Below, piece by piece: positions 1-7,773 of a stretch of 10,321 nt of DNA; within the stretch, counting starts at the first letter, position 1, and every line of letters starts with the position of its first letter. The DNA is from Rhizopus sp. PT2906. Lineage: Eukaryota; Mucoromycota; Mucoromycetes; Mucorales; Rhizopodaceae. Under the pieces are notes generated by a model. The model searched no databases. It was not told the origin of the DNA and saw only the letters and a list, made by a program, of their open reading frames with translations. Both the position numbers and the translations under genes were made by a program. The DNA lies in contig JAMYHX010000845.1 in assembly GCA_025529335.1 (NCBI GenBank), positions 1-10,321 on the forward strand. The letters are read 5' to 3'.

Positions 1-268
1 GCTGTGATCCAATTTTTAAGATAAAACTCAGAAGCCTGTGCTTTTCATCCAATAATAGTTGAAGCATTTTTATCTGCATTTTAACTTAAATTCCTGTGGC
101 GAATGCCCTCCAGATGTCAGGCGGTTATTGATGCTAAAGAAGGACATATAAACTATTAAATGAAATAGTATGTTCGTTATATAAATTTCAAATGTATAGC
201 ATTCTATTGCATGAATTCTGAAGCTTTTTCCTGCGTTTATCTTTGTAATGCCTAAGGCTGAACTTTGA

Positions 269-641
269 GTATGCATTTCGGAAAAATTTAAGCCGATTCG
301 CTGTCCTCATTTATTGATGGAAAGTATATTGTTATTCTTTTTATTTATTACAGGTCCAAAAATGGATATAGTTGAAGAAGAGGCAAACTACGTGGCGTCA
401 ACTTTAAGAATCATTGTAGAATGGGGTATTTCGCCATGTTGAAAATTTATTTTCTTTTGTTAGATATAGGCCTGACCAAAAGACGTTGCTCAGTCGGTGT
501 CCTTATTTTTATATTGTGGCAACACTTATGAAGAACATCCACATCTGTTTAAATGGTGACCAATCAAGCAAATACTTTAACGTACGTCCTCCAACACTTG
601 AAGAATATATAGATGAAATAAAACCAGATACTACTATATAG
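269..641 (+). pseudogene. Harbinger/HARBI1-like DDE transposase, C-terminal remnant
   Basis: This is the C-terminal part of a DDE_Tnp_4-type (Harbinger/PIF, HARBI1-like) transposase. One frame is open from 269 to about 427. It holds an RCPHLL stretch (299-316) resembling the RPHLL-type motif of the family, then an acidic helix, then VEWG at 416-427. The Glu of VEWG (419-421) is the expected third catalytic acidic residue. The homologous reading continues one base out of frame from 429 (FRHVENLFSF) and runs through CLNG and PPTLEEYID to a TAG at 639-641. A one-base insertion, or a two-base loss, at about 428 therefore breaks the gene directly after the catalytic Glu. Bases 324-353 look like a 30-base intron but are also open in frame, so they are ambiguous. 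The N-terminal half with the first two Asp residues is not recognisable in bases 1-268. Family assignment comes from remembered motifs. Confidence 0.6.
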
Positions 642-665
642 GTAACTGTAAATATATAGTACGTA

Positions 666-1260
666 TTTTTTATTCTCTTCTGGATTTTTAGGGACAGAGG
701 TTTGCTGAGGCATGATCGGTATCTGATTGTTTGAATGAGCCAAAGATGTGTTCACATTTTGAAGCAGCATGATCATTTATTGATGCATATGGACTATTTG
801 CTAATTTATCATACCTTGAATTTCTAATGATTGACGCAGCTGCTCATTAATCTTTCGTTGCCCCTGCAACAATGGCTGTTGCTGGGCAGCATAGTTTTCC
901 ACATTGGATGCAGCTTTTTTCAAAGTTGACACGATCTTGTTTTGGTTCATTTTTTCCTCGTTTATCAGTTTTATTATCATGTTTCAGTCTTTCTCAGCAG
1001 CAGAAGGATCAACTAAAGAATATCTAGTTCATTTGGGAGCTGTCAGTTCTTCCCCATCATTCAGATAATTGCCGTTGGAATCATGAAGTCTATTCTGTTT
1101 GGTATTAGTTGGTGCTCATGTCTATTTGATCCATATACTCGGCTTTTCCCAGTCCTTGTTTTGGACTCAAAATAAGATGAGCCTGGCAATCTCTTTTTTC
1201 TATAAGCAACTTCTCAACTCTCTCGTCATCATTAGTTTTAGACTCGTCGTGTGATTGCAT
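666..1260 (-). pseudogene. Unrecognised helical protein remnant with multiple stops
   Basis: A start ATG at 1260-1258 follows a pyrimidine-rich stretch and opens a 51-codon acidic/basic frame that ends at a TAA (1107-1105). Protein-like sequence resumes one base away in a second frame (from about 1105) and continues to about 666. That frame is interrupted by TGA at 1031-1029, TGA at 986-984, TAG at 803-801 and TAA at 779-777. The best preserved part, about 950-816, is predicted helical and Gln/Lys-rich (for example NYAAQQQPLLQGQRKINEQL), suggesting a coiled coil. After the last stop the frame still reads as Pro/Gln-rich protein. A branch-like CTAAT followed by CAG near 1105-1090 might mark an intron end, but no donor restores the frame. 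I do not recognise the family. It could be a decayed host gene or an accessory transposon ORF. Four stops plus a frame change argue against function. Confidence 0.4.
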
Positions 1261-1866
1261 CTTTATGTAAAAAAAAAGAAAAGAAGAAGAGGAAAGACAA
1301 GTGTTAGTGCTTATTTAAATCATTATTGCTCATGAGTGCGATCACACTTATTTTGGTTTTTTGTTAATGAAAATTTACACTCGTTAAAAGAAATTAATTC
1401 GTAAAAGAGGATTGTTTGTGTTGAGTATTCTAGTGTCTGCTCTATTCATGGCTTTGGTGACTCGAATGCTTTGATTAACAGACGTGCTATCACAACTATC
1501 TATCATGACGACCATTCTCAGCGTTACTCTATTTCAATGGCTTTTGTACATTTGTATTGTCGCTTTAAAAAAGTGATTTACTTTGGGTGAAATGACGATT
1601 GTATTAAAATCAACAATTATCTTACTCTATGGTACGCTTGAATTCACTTGCATTACCGTAAGTGTTTGATTGATAATACCATTTTGAGATTATCAGTTTT
1701 TTTTTTTTTTTTTTTTTCCAGAAAGTAAGCCGAGGTATTTAAATGAGGAGTTATCATTATTGAGGTCATGACTTATCTATTACTTCGCAAATCACGCACG
1801 ATAGTGCAAAAGCTTTATTGACGAACCGTAGATAGGTCACTAACAGTCTTTAGAAACAAAAAGCTG
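1261..1866. other. Intergenic stretch with a 21-T run
   Basis: I see no convincing gene, tRNA or structured RNA here. The notable item is an uninterrupted run of 21 T at 1697-1717, followed by CCAG. It is preceded by TGATAAT and ATTATCA arms of a small hairpin (about 1672-1696). On the + strand the run mimics a polypyrimidine tract with a splice acceptor. On the - strand it would be a poly(A) tract, as left by retroposition. Confidence 0.5.
1697..1717. repeat. Homopolymer T21
   Basis: Twenty-one consecutive T residues are read directly. The tract is prone to length variation and assembly error. No flanking target-site duplication is obvious by eye. Confidence 0.85.
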
Positions 1867-2007
1867 ATGGTGATTGTAGAATTTTATATGTTGATGGCAT
1901 TTATCATCACACTTATTATTGTGCCTTTCTGTGCTTGTATTGGTTACTCATGGCTATTACCACAGCGAAAATCTAGGCTATTATGCTTGATTTTACATCC
2001 ATGTTAG
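1867..2007 (+). CDS. Small hydrophobic ORF, possible membrane exon
   Basis: This 46-codon ORF begins with ATG at 1867 and ends at TAG 2005-2007. Residues 8-31 form one strongly hydrophobic segment (FIITLIIVPFCACIGYSWLL), followed by a basic PQRKSR turn, which fits a single membrane segment with a positive side after it. The frame is also open upstream of the ATG for about 16 codons. It lies some 315 bases before another hydrophobic coding remnant on the same strand, so it might be an earlier exon of that membrane-protein gene. No clear donor is seen at its end. In AT-rich DNA such a hydrophobic ORF can arise by chance, so this is a weak call. Confidence 0.2.
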   Translation: MVIVEFYMLMAFIITLIIVPFCACIGYSWLLPQRKSRLLCLILHPC

Positions 2008-2321
2008 AGCAACAAAACGGCTACAGCGCTGAAAAGAAGACTGTTTCATGTTTTGGCCGTTCTCTTTTTTGTGCCTGGGGTCATATCTGAGATAAGATGA
2101 AAATGTAGGAACTATGCAAACACCTAATGAACCACTGTAAGTATAGCCTGGATTTCTCCAGTTGGAATTTGGCGCCTCAATTGCACTATTCATATTTTTG
2201 AAATATCTACGATACTTTGCGGCGTAGCCGTGGAGGAAAGTCAGACATGTATTCCTTACCGAGTTTATTGATAACCGCGATCTTGGCCCTGTGATTCTAA
2301 GCCATATCTATTTACTTTTAG

Positions 2322-2633
2322 GAGGTGCTTCCCCTGTTTGGGTAGGAATGTATGCGTTTACTGTCTATGAAACGCTTTCTCTATTTTATCAACCAAGGTA
2401 GTTTTAATATCTTGGCTTTTTTATCGGGAATACTAGCACTTGGCTTTGGCGGTTCAGCAGTAAGAAAAAGAAAAAAGCTAGTCTGTAATCTATTTATAAT
2501 TCTTTTGGGTTGCTATTATTGGCTAGACATTAAAAAGACAATAGGAACGATTGCGTTTGTGATCGTCATCATGGGCTATGCAATATGGACTATTTTTATG
2601 GCAGCCTTTTCAAAGCAGAAAGTGCAAGTATAA
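2322..2633 (+). pseudogene. Frameshifted multi-pass membrane protein exon
   Basis: The exon probably begins after an acceptor (TTTACTTTTAG, ending at 2321). In one frame it reads GASPVWVGMYAFTVYETLSL up to codon CCA at 2393-2395, then hits TAG at 2399-2401. One base away, from AGT at 2400, the frame stays open to the stop ending at 2633 and encodes SFNILAFLSGILALGFGGSA, a basic VRKRKK turn, and two more hydrophobic stretches (about 2485-2520 and 2536-2610). Taken together these give three to four membrane segments, as in small tetraspan-like fungal membrane proteins. A single extra base near 2396-2399 explains the break. A GTAG at 2398 could instead be a donor, but no in-phase acceptor follows. 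The alternative is an intact 93-residue protein starting at ATG 2352, whose first 16 residues look less natural. No family is named. Confidence 0.35.
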
Positions 2634-2639
2634 TAGCTA

Positions 2640-3000
2640 GCACAAGTACTTCAAGCTCATGTATAAAATATACATTGGCTATTTTGAGGACAGATAAAAA
2701 GAAAAAAGACAGTAGAATTATTGTTTTACATCTTTTAGTGTTGGTTGAGGTTATTTCTGGCCAAAATAACAAGATCATACTACCAATGTATATGTATTCT
2801 CTTACTATTTTGATATAGATTGATACCTAATAGCTCTATGTGAGACTAACTTTTGTAATGTGGCTGTAAATGCTTTGGTGCAATAAGCATAAAGCTTAAA
2901 CATTAGATGATACATTGAGTGTATACGAAAGGATCGATCTTAAGATTTTTTCGATTATAACAATTCGATGAGATACACGACCAGAGAGCAAAAAAATACG
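2640..3000. other. AT-rich intergenic stretch
   Basis: Reading frames here are short and low-complexity. I see no supported gene or RNA. The segment separates the + strand membrane-protein remnant from the 3' end of the - strand gene, so the two transcription units converge on it. Confidence 0.5.
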
Positions 3001-3006
3001 TTTATT
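3001..3006 (-). terminator. AATAAA polyadenylation signal
   Basis: On the - strand AATAAA lies about 18 bases beyond the TAA stop of the 543-residue gene and is followed by a T-rich tract at 2990-3000. Spacing and context fit a fungal 3' end processing signal. Confidence 0.5.
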
Positions 3007-3024
3007 TTTCTACAAATTCGTACT

Positions 3025-4720
3025 TTATGGCATCTGTGGCAAAGTCGGTCTTTCTAGACAATCTTCAAACCAAGAAATATCATTACTATTCACTTTATCA
3101 CCAGAGGAAACAATCTGCAATACTTCTTTTACTATTTCTCGACATACCCAGGTGGATAGAAGAGCTGGTAATACCGTAGAGCCGAACTTGGATACGGAAG
3201 GACTTATAGCAATTGCTTTACTTCTTGAGACACGGGATATGTACGTAGTAGGTCGATCCAACTCAATCATCGTACTTGATAAACCAGAATGCAAAAACCC
3301 CACTGTGCGAATTGATTTCGAACGGTCATCAAAGTTGATTTCTTGTAAAAGATAGTCCAGCATGTCTTTCAAAACACGTGGTAGTTTATATAAGCCTTCT
3401 TGCATATATTTTGTGCCAGATTCATCTTCGATATTTGGTTTAGCCTCACTTGCACCAAATTCTAAAGGTATGCTATGCTTATTTTGATATTGTCTGAATA
3501 TTAAATCACACTTATAGCCAGACTTCAAACGAGGCATCGGCGAGATGGCATTTATATGTCGTTTATCGTTTTTCCTCCTTTTGGTCCCCAAACAAGCAGA
3601 CTCTCCAACGACAGCTTCAACATTTTTCAACTTATCGAAGCAAGATTCAATCATTGACCAGATATGCGATTGATACCATGCTTCATGATGTGGCCTATCC
3701 ATATTACCATTTTCATATTCTCGGACCAATGAATAAACAACAAAATTAACCCAGTCTCTATCAGCGTTTTTGTCTTTGTTGTAGTCGGATTGAAATGTGT
3801 GGTATTTCTCAAGTGCGGCTCGAATCTCTTCCGTATTGTCCAAGTTGTACTTGTTCATAAAAAGTTTTAGTTCATCTGAGGGTATTGGGTATTTTTTTTT
3901 CTGGTACATAACAATTTCTTCAAGTTCCTCTCGCGTGAAAATATTATATGAAATGTAATTATCATCATAAGGATCGATAATCAAAGATCTGCTTGGATGG
4001 TCAAACGTACATTGTAATCCGAACATATACAATTCATTATCAACACACTTTCCAGTTGAGAGGATCCATTTTTTGGTTGAGTCTAGCTTTTTGAACATAC
4101 TCTCGAACTCTACATTACGCTCTTCGACTTCATCATTCGTGGCGATGTTGTTCTCTTCGTAAGCAGCAATATCTTCTCCTTCTTTGTAACAATTGATATT
4201 TTCTTTTTTGCTACGATCATGAATGCATTGTCTTTTGTGGCTAATTGTATCTTCATGATGGTTATTGTCATAATGTGGGATGTTATTTTTTATCTGAGTT
4301 GATGTTTCAATTATAGCTATTTCGTTTTCAATCAACCTATTTTTAACAGTTTCTTTAAGATATTTTTTGTTTGCCATGAGTTTTTCTCGAGTCCTCAAAT
4401 AGAAATATTGTTTAACCAATATAGTGTCTAACAGCTAAAGGGAATGTTATCAATGCTTTACGAAATACAGTAATAAAAAAACAATGAAACAATCCTACTT
4501 TTTGTGCATTCCTTTGATTTTTTCTGGCCCACATAATGCAATTTTTGATGGATTTATTCTTCTTCAAGTCAAGCCCAGCTATAGTATTCATTGCAGCTTG
4601 AAAAGCATTCAGACAGGAAGGCCAATCTTCACATTGGGTGTGTTTGGCAAAAGCTAACGCCTGAAAGATTGTTTCTGGTTTCCATTTCGCTACAATCCAA
4701 TCAACATTTGAAGATTCCAT
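3025..4720 (-). CDS. Two-exon lineage-specific protein, nuclease-like C-terminal half
   Basis: I read two exons, 4720-4499 and 4434-3025, encoding 543 residues. The start is the first ATG in the exon 1 frame. The intron joins NAQK to LLDTILVKQ in phase 0. Residues 1-74 form a helical N-terminal region with WKPETIFQALAFAK. About 90-190 is a charged, His/Asn- and Glu-rich linker that is likely disordered. The conserved part, about 320-520, contains HEAWYQSHIW, GTKRRKNDKRH (about 357-367), GYKCDLIF with D384, LEFGASEAK with E399, E404 and K406, then KLPRVLKDMLDYL and VGFLHSGLSS. The D-x(n)-E-x-K spacing resembles a PD-(D/E)XK nuclease core; that is inference, and other family members as I remember them do not all keep the ExK. 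The family looks like the large uncharacterised Mucorales set. No signal peptide or membrane segment is seen. The coding frame is intact, unlike its neighbours. The biochemical function is unknown. Confidence 0.75.
4435..4498 (-). other. 64-base intron of the 543-residue gene
   Basis: The - strand donor GTAGGATT begins at 4498, and the acceptor CCCTTTAG ends at 4435. A TTGATAAC stretch sits shortly before the acceptor as a possible branch site. Both splice sites fall between codons, so removal fuses the 74-codon exon to the long downstream frame without change. Neither frame has a better independent start: the long frame's first ATG lies 60 bases inside it. Confidence 0.7.
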
Positions 4721-4763
4721 AAAAAATATAAAAATACTGCGCAAACGCGAAAGGTGAACACTA

Positions 4764-4803
4764 CATTTTCCCAATTAGTGACGTAAGCAATTCAATTTGC
4801 ACA
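4764..4803 (+). repeat. Left arm of 40-base inverted repeat
   Basis: This arm is the reverse complement of 5079-5118 with one mismatch. It contains CCAAT at 4771-4775 and TGACGTAA (bZIP/ATF-type site) at 4779-4786. It ends 43 bases before the ATG of the - strand gene, so it lies where that gene's promoter should be. Confidence 0.85.
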
Positions 4804-4975
4804 GCACTAGAAAAACTACACCCACACAATACTATGTACGAAACTGAAGCATGTGTCGATGAGTCTGTAATAATCTCTTTATTATGCTGAGAGCTCATCA
4901 TTAAAGATAGCATCATTTTATACGAAAACAGGTTTATTACATGAATTTACCATGGGCCAATGAAAATTAGGCATG

Positions 4976-4988
4976 ACGCGTCTATAAG
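4976..4988 (+). promoter_or_regulatory. Candidate core promoter: ACGCGT and TATAAG
   Basis: ACGCGT (4976-4981), an MCB-like box, is followed by TATAAG at 4983-4988. A pyrimidine-rich stretch starts about 25 bases later. It could drive the + strand Cys-rich ORF or the transposase. Motifs this short are common, so this is weak. Confidence 0.25.
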
Positions 4989-5078
4989 AGTAACGCATTT
5001 TGTGGTCAGTCTTTTCTTTTTGTTTTTCATTCTTTAAGTAATTTTTTATAAATTAAATACGATAGATATGCTGTTTGT

Positions 5079-5118
5079 TGTGTAAATTGAATTGCTTACG
5101 TCACTAATTGGGAAAATG
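5079..5118 (+). repeat. Right arm of 40-base inverted repeat
   Basis: This is the mirror copy of 4764-4803, with TTACGTCA at 5096-5103 and ATTGG at 5107-5111. It ends 8 bases before ATG 5127, which opens a small Cys-rich frame. Confidence 0.85.
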
Positions 5119-5126
5119 CTCTGCAG

Positions 5127-5300
5127 ATGTACTGTGCAAATAGCAAAACTCGAAAATGCACCAACGAAAAATGCTGCTTTTGTGATAGTTTTTTGTTCTT
5201 TTTTCAAACTATATCAATTCTTCTCAATAATCTAAGTTGTTGGCCACCGACATCTTTTTTCTTTAAACAGCATTGCTTCTTTTTTTTACAGTGTTTTTAA
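5127..5300 (+). CDS. Small Cys-rich ORF beside the inverted repeat
   Basis: This 57-codon frame starts at ATG 5127, immediately after the right inverted-repeat arm, and ends at TAA 5298-5300. The first 20 residues hold five Cys in a compact pattern (C3, C11, C16, C17, C19, around KCTNEKCCFC), as in a small zinc-binding motif. The rest is Phe-rich and pyrimidine-encoded, ending in a strong splice-acceptor-like tract (TTTTTTTTACAG, ending 5291). A likely reading is that only about the first 20 codons are exonic, with an intron starting near 5188 or later. Which downstream frame it would join is unclear. It may be a first exon of the transposase locus or an unrelated fragment. No family is recognised. 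Confidence 0.2.
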   Translation: MYCANSKTRKCTNEKCCFCDSFLFFFQTISILLNNLSCWPPTSFFFKQHCFFFLQCF

Positions 5301-5349
5301 AAATTAATGTCTCGCCAAGATGTCGCATTCCTGTATATTTTGTATTGTA

Positions 5350-7436
5350 AAAATTCAATTTTTGCGACATTGCTGCTCACAGTCCTGTACCTGAGCTTCA
5401 AGTTACAGATATCACTCAGTACAAGCAGGTTATTGAGAGCCACGTAATTAAGTATGGTGTCAAATGGGTTATTAAGAAGACAGCCAGAAATAATATCATG
5501 GATCAAGAGTTGAAAGGAGCTAGAGGTAGACCACGTGCAGAATAATTTTGGAGAAGTCTGTACGAAAGCCATCGCACTGGAAGCAAGCGACATGCTATGG
5601 CCGTTCAAAAAACCATGCAAAAAAAAAGTAAAAAGATCTGATGCAGCAACCCTGAGGAAGTGGTTATCACGGTGGATGATAACCACTGTCATGTATTCGG
5701 CTCTGCAGAGGATCTTCAGTACCTTCTTCTGTCTGCAAGAAGGATACAATACAAGAAGCGTAAGTTTTGCTATGCATAGAGCATTTCGCTCTCACAATGA
5801 AGCTTCAGCAAGCATTCAACACAGATATAACTTTATTCATAGTGAAGATGTGTACAGCATCTTCAGAAAAGTATTTGAAAGAGCTTACAAGAGGCATGAC
5901 GATCAGAAAGCATCTGTCAAACTCTGGTTGAACCATGTGGAAACAAAGAATTATAACGTATTCATCGACAGTGACTACGGCAGTTGATTCACCTTTGGAT
6001 TCTGTTCAAGTTGGCAAGCATCCCTTTTAGCTGAAACGAAGGATTTTTTCTTTGGATGCAACGCATAACACGACTGCACTCAAAGATGGTCTGCTGTATA
6101 CTTTGGTGATCAGGCATGCAGAAACTGGAACTGGCTGTCCTGTTGTATTCCTCTTTACTACTGATAGATCTTTCTTACCTGTAAGTCACTGGCTCTCCCA
6201 TTTAAAACACTCTGCCATCTCTGTCCTGAAAAGTTTACGATTGACATGAGCGACGTGGAAGAAAATGCGATTCGCAGTATATTTCCATCTGTCAACATTC
6301 AATGGTGTCTTTTTCATGTACTGAGAGAAATATCACGACAAGTACGAGCCAAACTTGTGCTTGAAAAACTACTAGATAGCAAAAGTGCGTAACAGGCAGT
6401 TATCTCATAATTGAAGGGGATGATGGGGGAGAACAGCAGAGCTGAATATACCAGAAAGCTCAGCCAATTCATTCAAGAGCTCAGTATATACCCAGCATTC
6501 ATGCTCTATTTCAACAACAACTATGTGGATTACGACAGATTCATAAAGTTGACAAGAGCCTATCAGCCAGACAGTTATACCAACATGGAAACAAATAACT
6601 ACGTTGAAAGTTGGCACAGCCAGCTCAAGACTAGTTATTTGCAAAGAAGAAGAAATAGAAGAATAGACAGACTGGTGTATATTCTGGTCAATGACGTTGA
6701 AGAAGACTTTCTGAGCAACATAAATCGTATCAAAATGAATGTTGGAAGAATGGGACCTGAAGCAAGAGAAGCAAGAAGGGAGTTTGAAGCCGAAAAGGTC
6801 AGCATCCATGTGGCAATGGACATGATTTCTGAGATGGAAAAAGCTAGCTTGTATAATGTTCAGTCGTTCAACAATGCAGACGAGACTTATGAAGTTCGTG
6901 TTGATAATGATACGTTAAAGTCTTGTAGTTATCCAGACTTTCGATACCGAAACAGGGCTTGCAAGCATATCTTCCTTCTGGGACGTTGTACTAAATATAA
7001 TGATTGGAGAGGTGAGAAATGTAAATGCTCGTGAAAAAGAAAACTCTAACGCTTTTCATTTTAAAGGCTCAACTTATACTAAAGTATCAACCATTGAAGG
7101 GTTGCAGCCTGAACCTGAATATGAGCTGCAAAGAAAACAAGATATAGTGCAAAAGTTGAAGATGCTGAAAGAAGTTGTAGAGAATCTAAGACCTGACGAA
7201 GTTACCAATTCGTGGCAGCTTCAAGTTGAACAGCTTTATAGAGAAGTTGTATTAAGAAGTAATCAAGTAGAAGAGTTACTATCAAACGCCACAAAATATT
7301 ATAGTCTTTCTAAATTTATGTTTGAGATGTGGCTTCAATTTAAGAAAAAGCAGTATTTTTCGTTGGGCACCTATGTAAAAATATCGTTAGATGACATCAT
7401 CACAGGCAGCGCCCGTAGCATAGGTAGTGCGCCAAG
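5350..7436 (+). pseudogene. Decayed MULE-type transposase
   Basis: This is a Mutator-like transposase of the type I associate with Mucorales. The N-terminal part, 5350-about 5760, holds a basic region (FWRSLYESHRTGSKRHAMA) and a VHN-like DNHCHVFGS segment. The MULE core keeps FTFGF, the first Asp in LDATHNT (6055-6057), TGTGCPV, the second Asp in FTIDMS (6243-6245), WCLFHV (6303-6320), and Glu in NYVESWH (6606-6608). The SWIM-like finger has C6924 and C6960/H6966, but the second Cys is Tyr (6930-6932). A helical tail follows after an intron. In-frame stops lie at 5543, 5639, 5985, 6390 and 6408. Frames change near 5760-5775, 6045 and 6200-6225. It cannot make a full protein. The tail frame runs directly into the tandem array, so the natural 3' end and terminal repeat are not identified. 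Confidence 0.8.
7012..7066 (+). other. 55-base intron in the transposase remnant
   Basis: Donor GTGAGA starts at 7012, branch-like CTAAC lies at 7046-7050, a T-rich stretch follows, and TTTTAAAG ends at 7066. Splicing joins the SWIM-containing frame (…DWR) to the helical-tail frame (GSTYTKV…) in phase, which explains an apparent frame change. The branch site is a good match; an AAAG acceptor is less common. Confidence 0.6.
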
Positions 7437-7660
7437 AATTTCCCCCTTTTTTTGTAGGCTTCAAGTTTTAATGTAGCAAGATGAAAGAAGCTGCCAGCTG
7501 TTCCAGTGCATAGCGTCCTGGGTATGTTCTTTTTAGAGTGTACTAAACGCAGGCTTGCAACGGTCTTCCTGGGTGATTCCATGGAATGATCACTTCGTTT
7601 TGACAGAGCCTTTTATACATGGTGAAGAGGTTTGTGATGCTTCTCCGATACAACCTTGTG

Positions 7661-7668
7661 TATATAAG
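7661..7668 (+). promoter_or_regulatory. TATATAAG box, repeat unit 1
   Basis: TATATAAG lies in unit 1, and the same box recurs at 7977-7984 and 8293-8300. A pyrimidine-rich CATTTTCATCTTGCC follows about 20-30 bases downstream and could host initiation. A TATA box in a non-coding unit recalls LTR or promoter repeats. Confidence 0.4.
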
Positions 7669-7716
7669 GCAGGTCGCTTCATTTTCATCTTGCCGCTATA
7701 TGCATGTTCTTTGAAG

Positions 7717-7773
7717 GTAATTTAAATAACTTTAACCTTAACAAAAGCTCTTAGTTTCCCCCTTTTTTTGTAG
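7717..7773 (+). other. Candidate 57-base intron across units 1 and 2
   Basis: Donor GAAG|GTAATT at 7717 in unit 1 and acceptor CCCCCTTTTTTTGTAG ending at 7773 in unit 2 enclose TTAAC-type branch sequences. The same arrangement recurs at 8033-8089. In unit 3 the donor G is A (8349), so no third intron can form. Splicing is inferred from motifs only. Confidence 0.35.

Larger units (their letters stand above)
4764..5118. mobile_element. 355-base MITE-like segment or mirrored promoter
   Basis: Two 40-base inverted arms enclose 275 bases with no ORF of note. The size and arms fit a MITE, a non-autonomous DNA element. However, the flanks (CACTA on the left, CTCTG on the right) show no clean target-site duplication. 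The alternative is a mirrored promoter block between divergent transcription units, since each arm carries the same CCAAT plus TGACGTAA pair facing outward. The interior includes ACGCGT next to TATAAG on the + strand. Confidence 0.45.

Noticed and set aside
1993..2193. 66-codon - strand frame with ATG at 2193
   Set aside because: It starts with MNSAIEAPNSNWRNPGY and looks mildly protein-like, but no splice partner, promoter or family was seen. Kept only as a note.
2585..2818. 77-codon + strand frame
   Set aside because: It overlaps the end of the membrane-protein remnant in another frame and continues as Ser/Ile/Leu-rich low-complexity sequence.
3152..3355. 67-codon frame on the + strand
   Set aside because: It is antisense to exon 2 of the intact - strand gene and has no independent support.
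5297..5749. 150-codon frame on the - strand
   Set aside because: It lies opposite the MULE N-terminal region, and the + strand carries the recognisable transposase motifs. It is a shadow.
6390..6410. RIP-like C-to-T mutation as the cause of the stops
   Set aside because: Two stops here could come from Gln codons, but others (5543, 5639) are better explained by other changes, so no consistent C-to-T pattern is shown.
6405..6809. 134-codon frame on the - strand
   Set aside because: It lies antisense to the best preserved MULE segment (NYVESWH region), so it is a shadow of real coding sequence.
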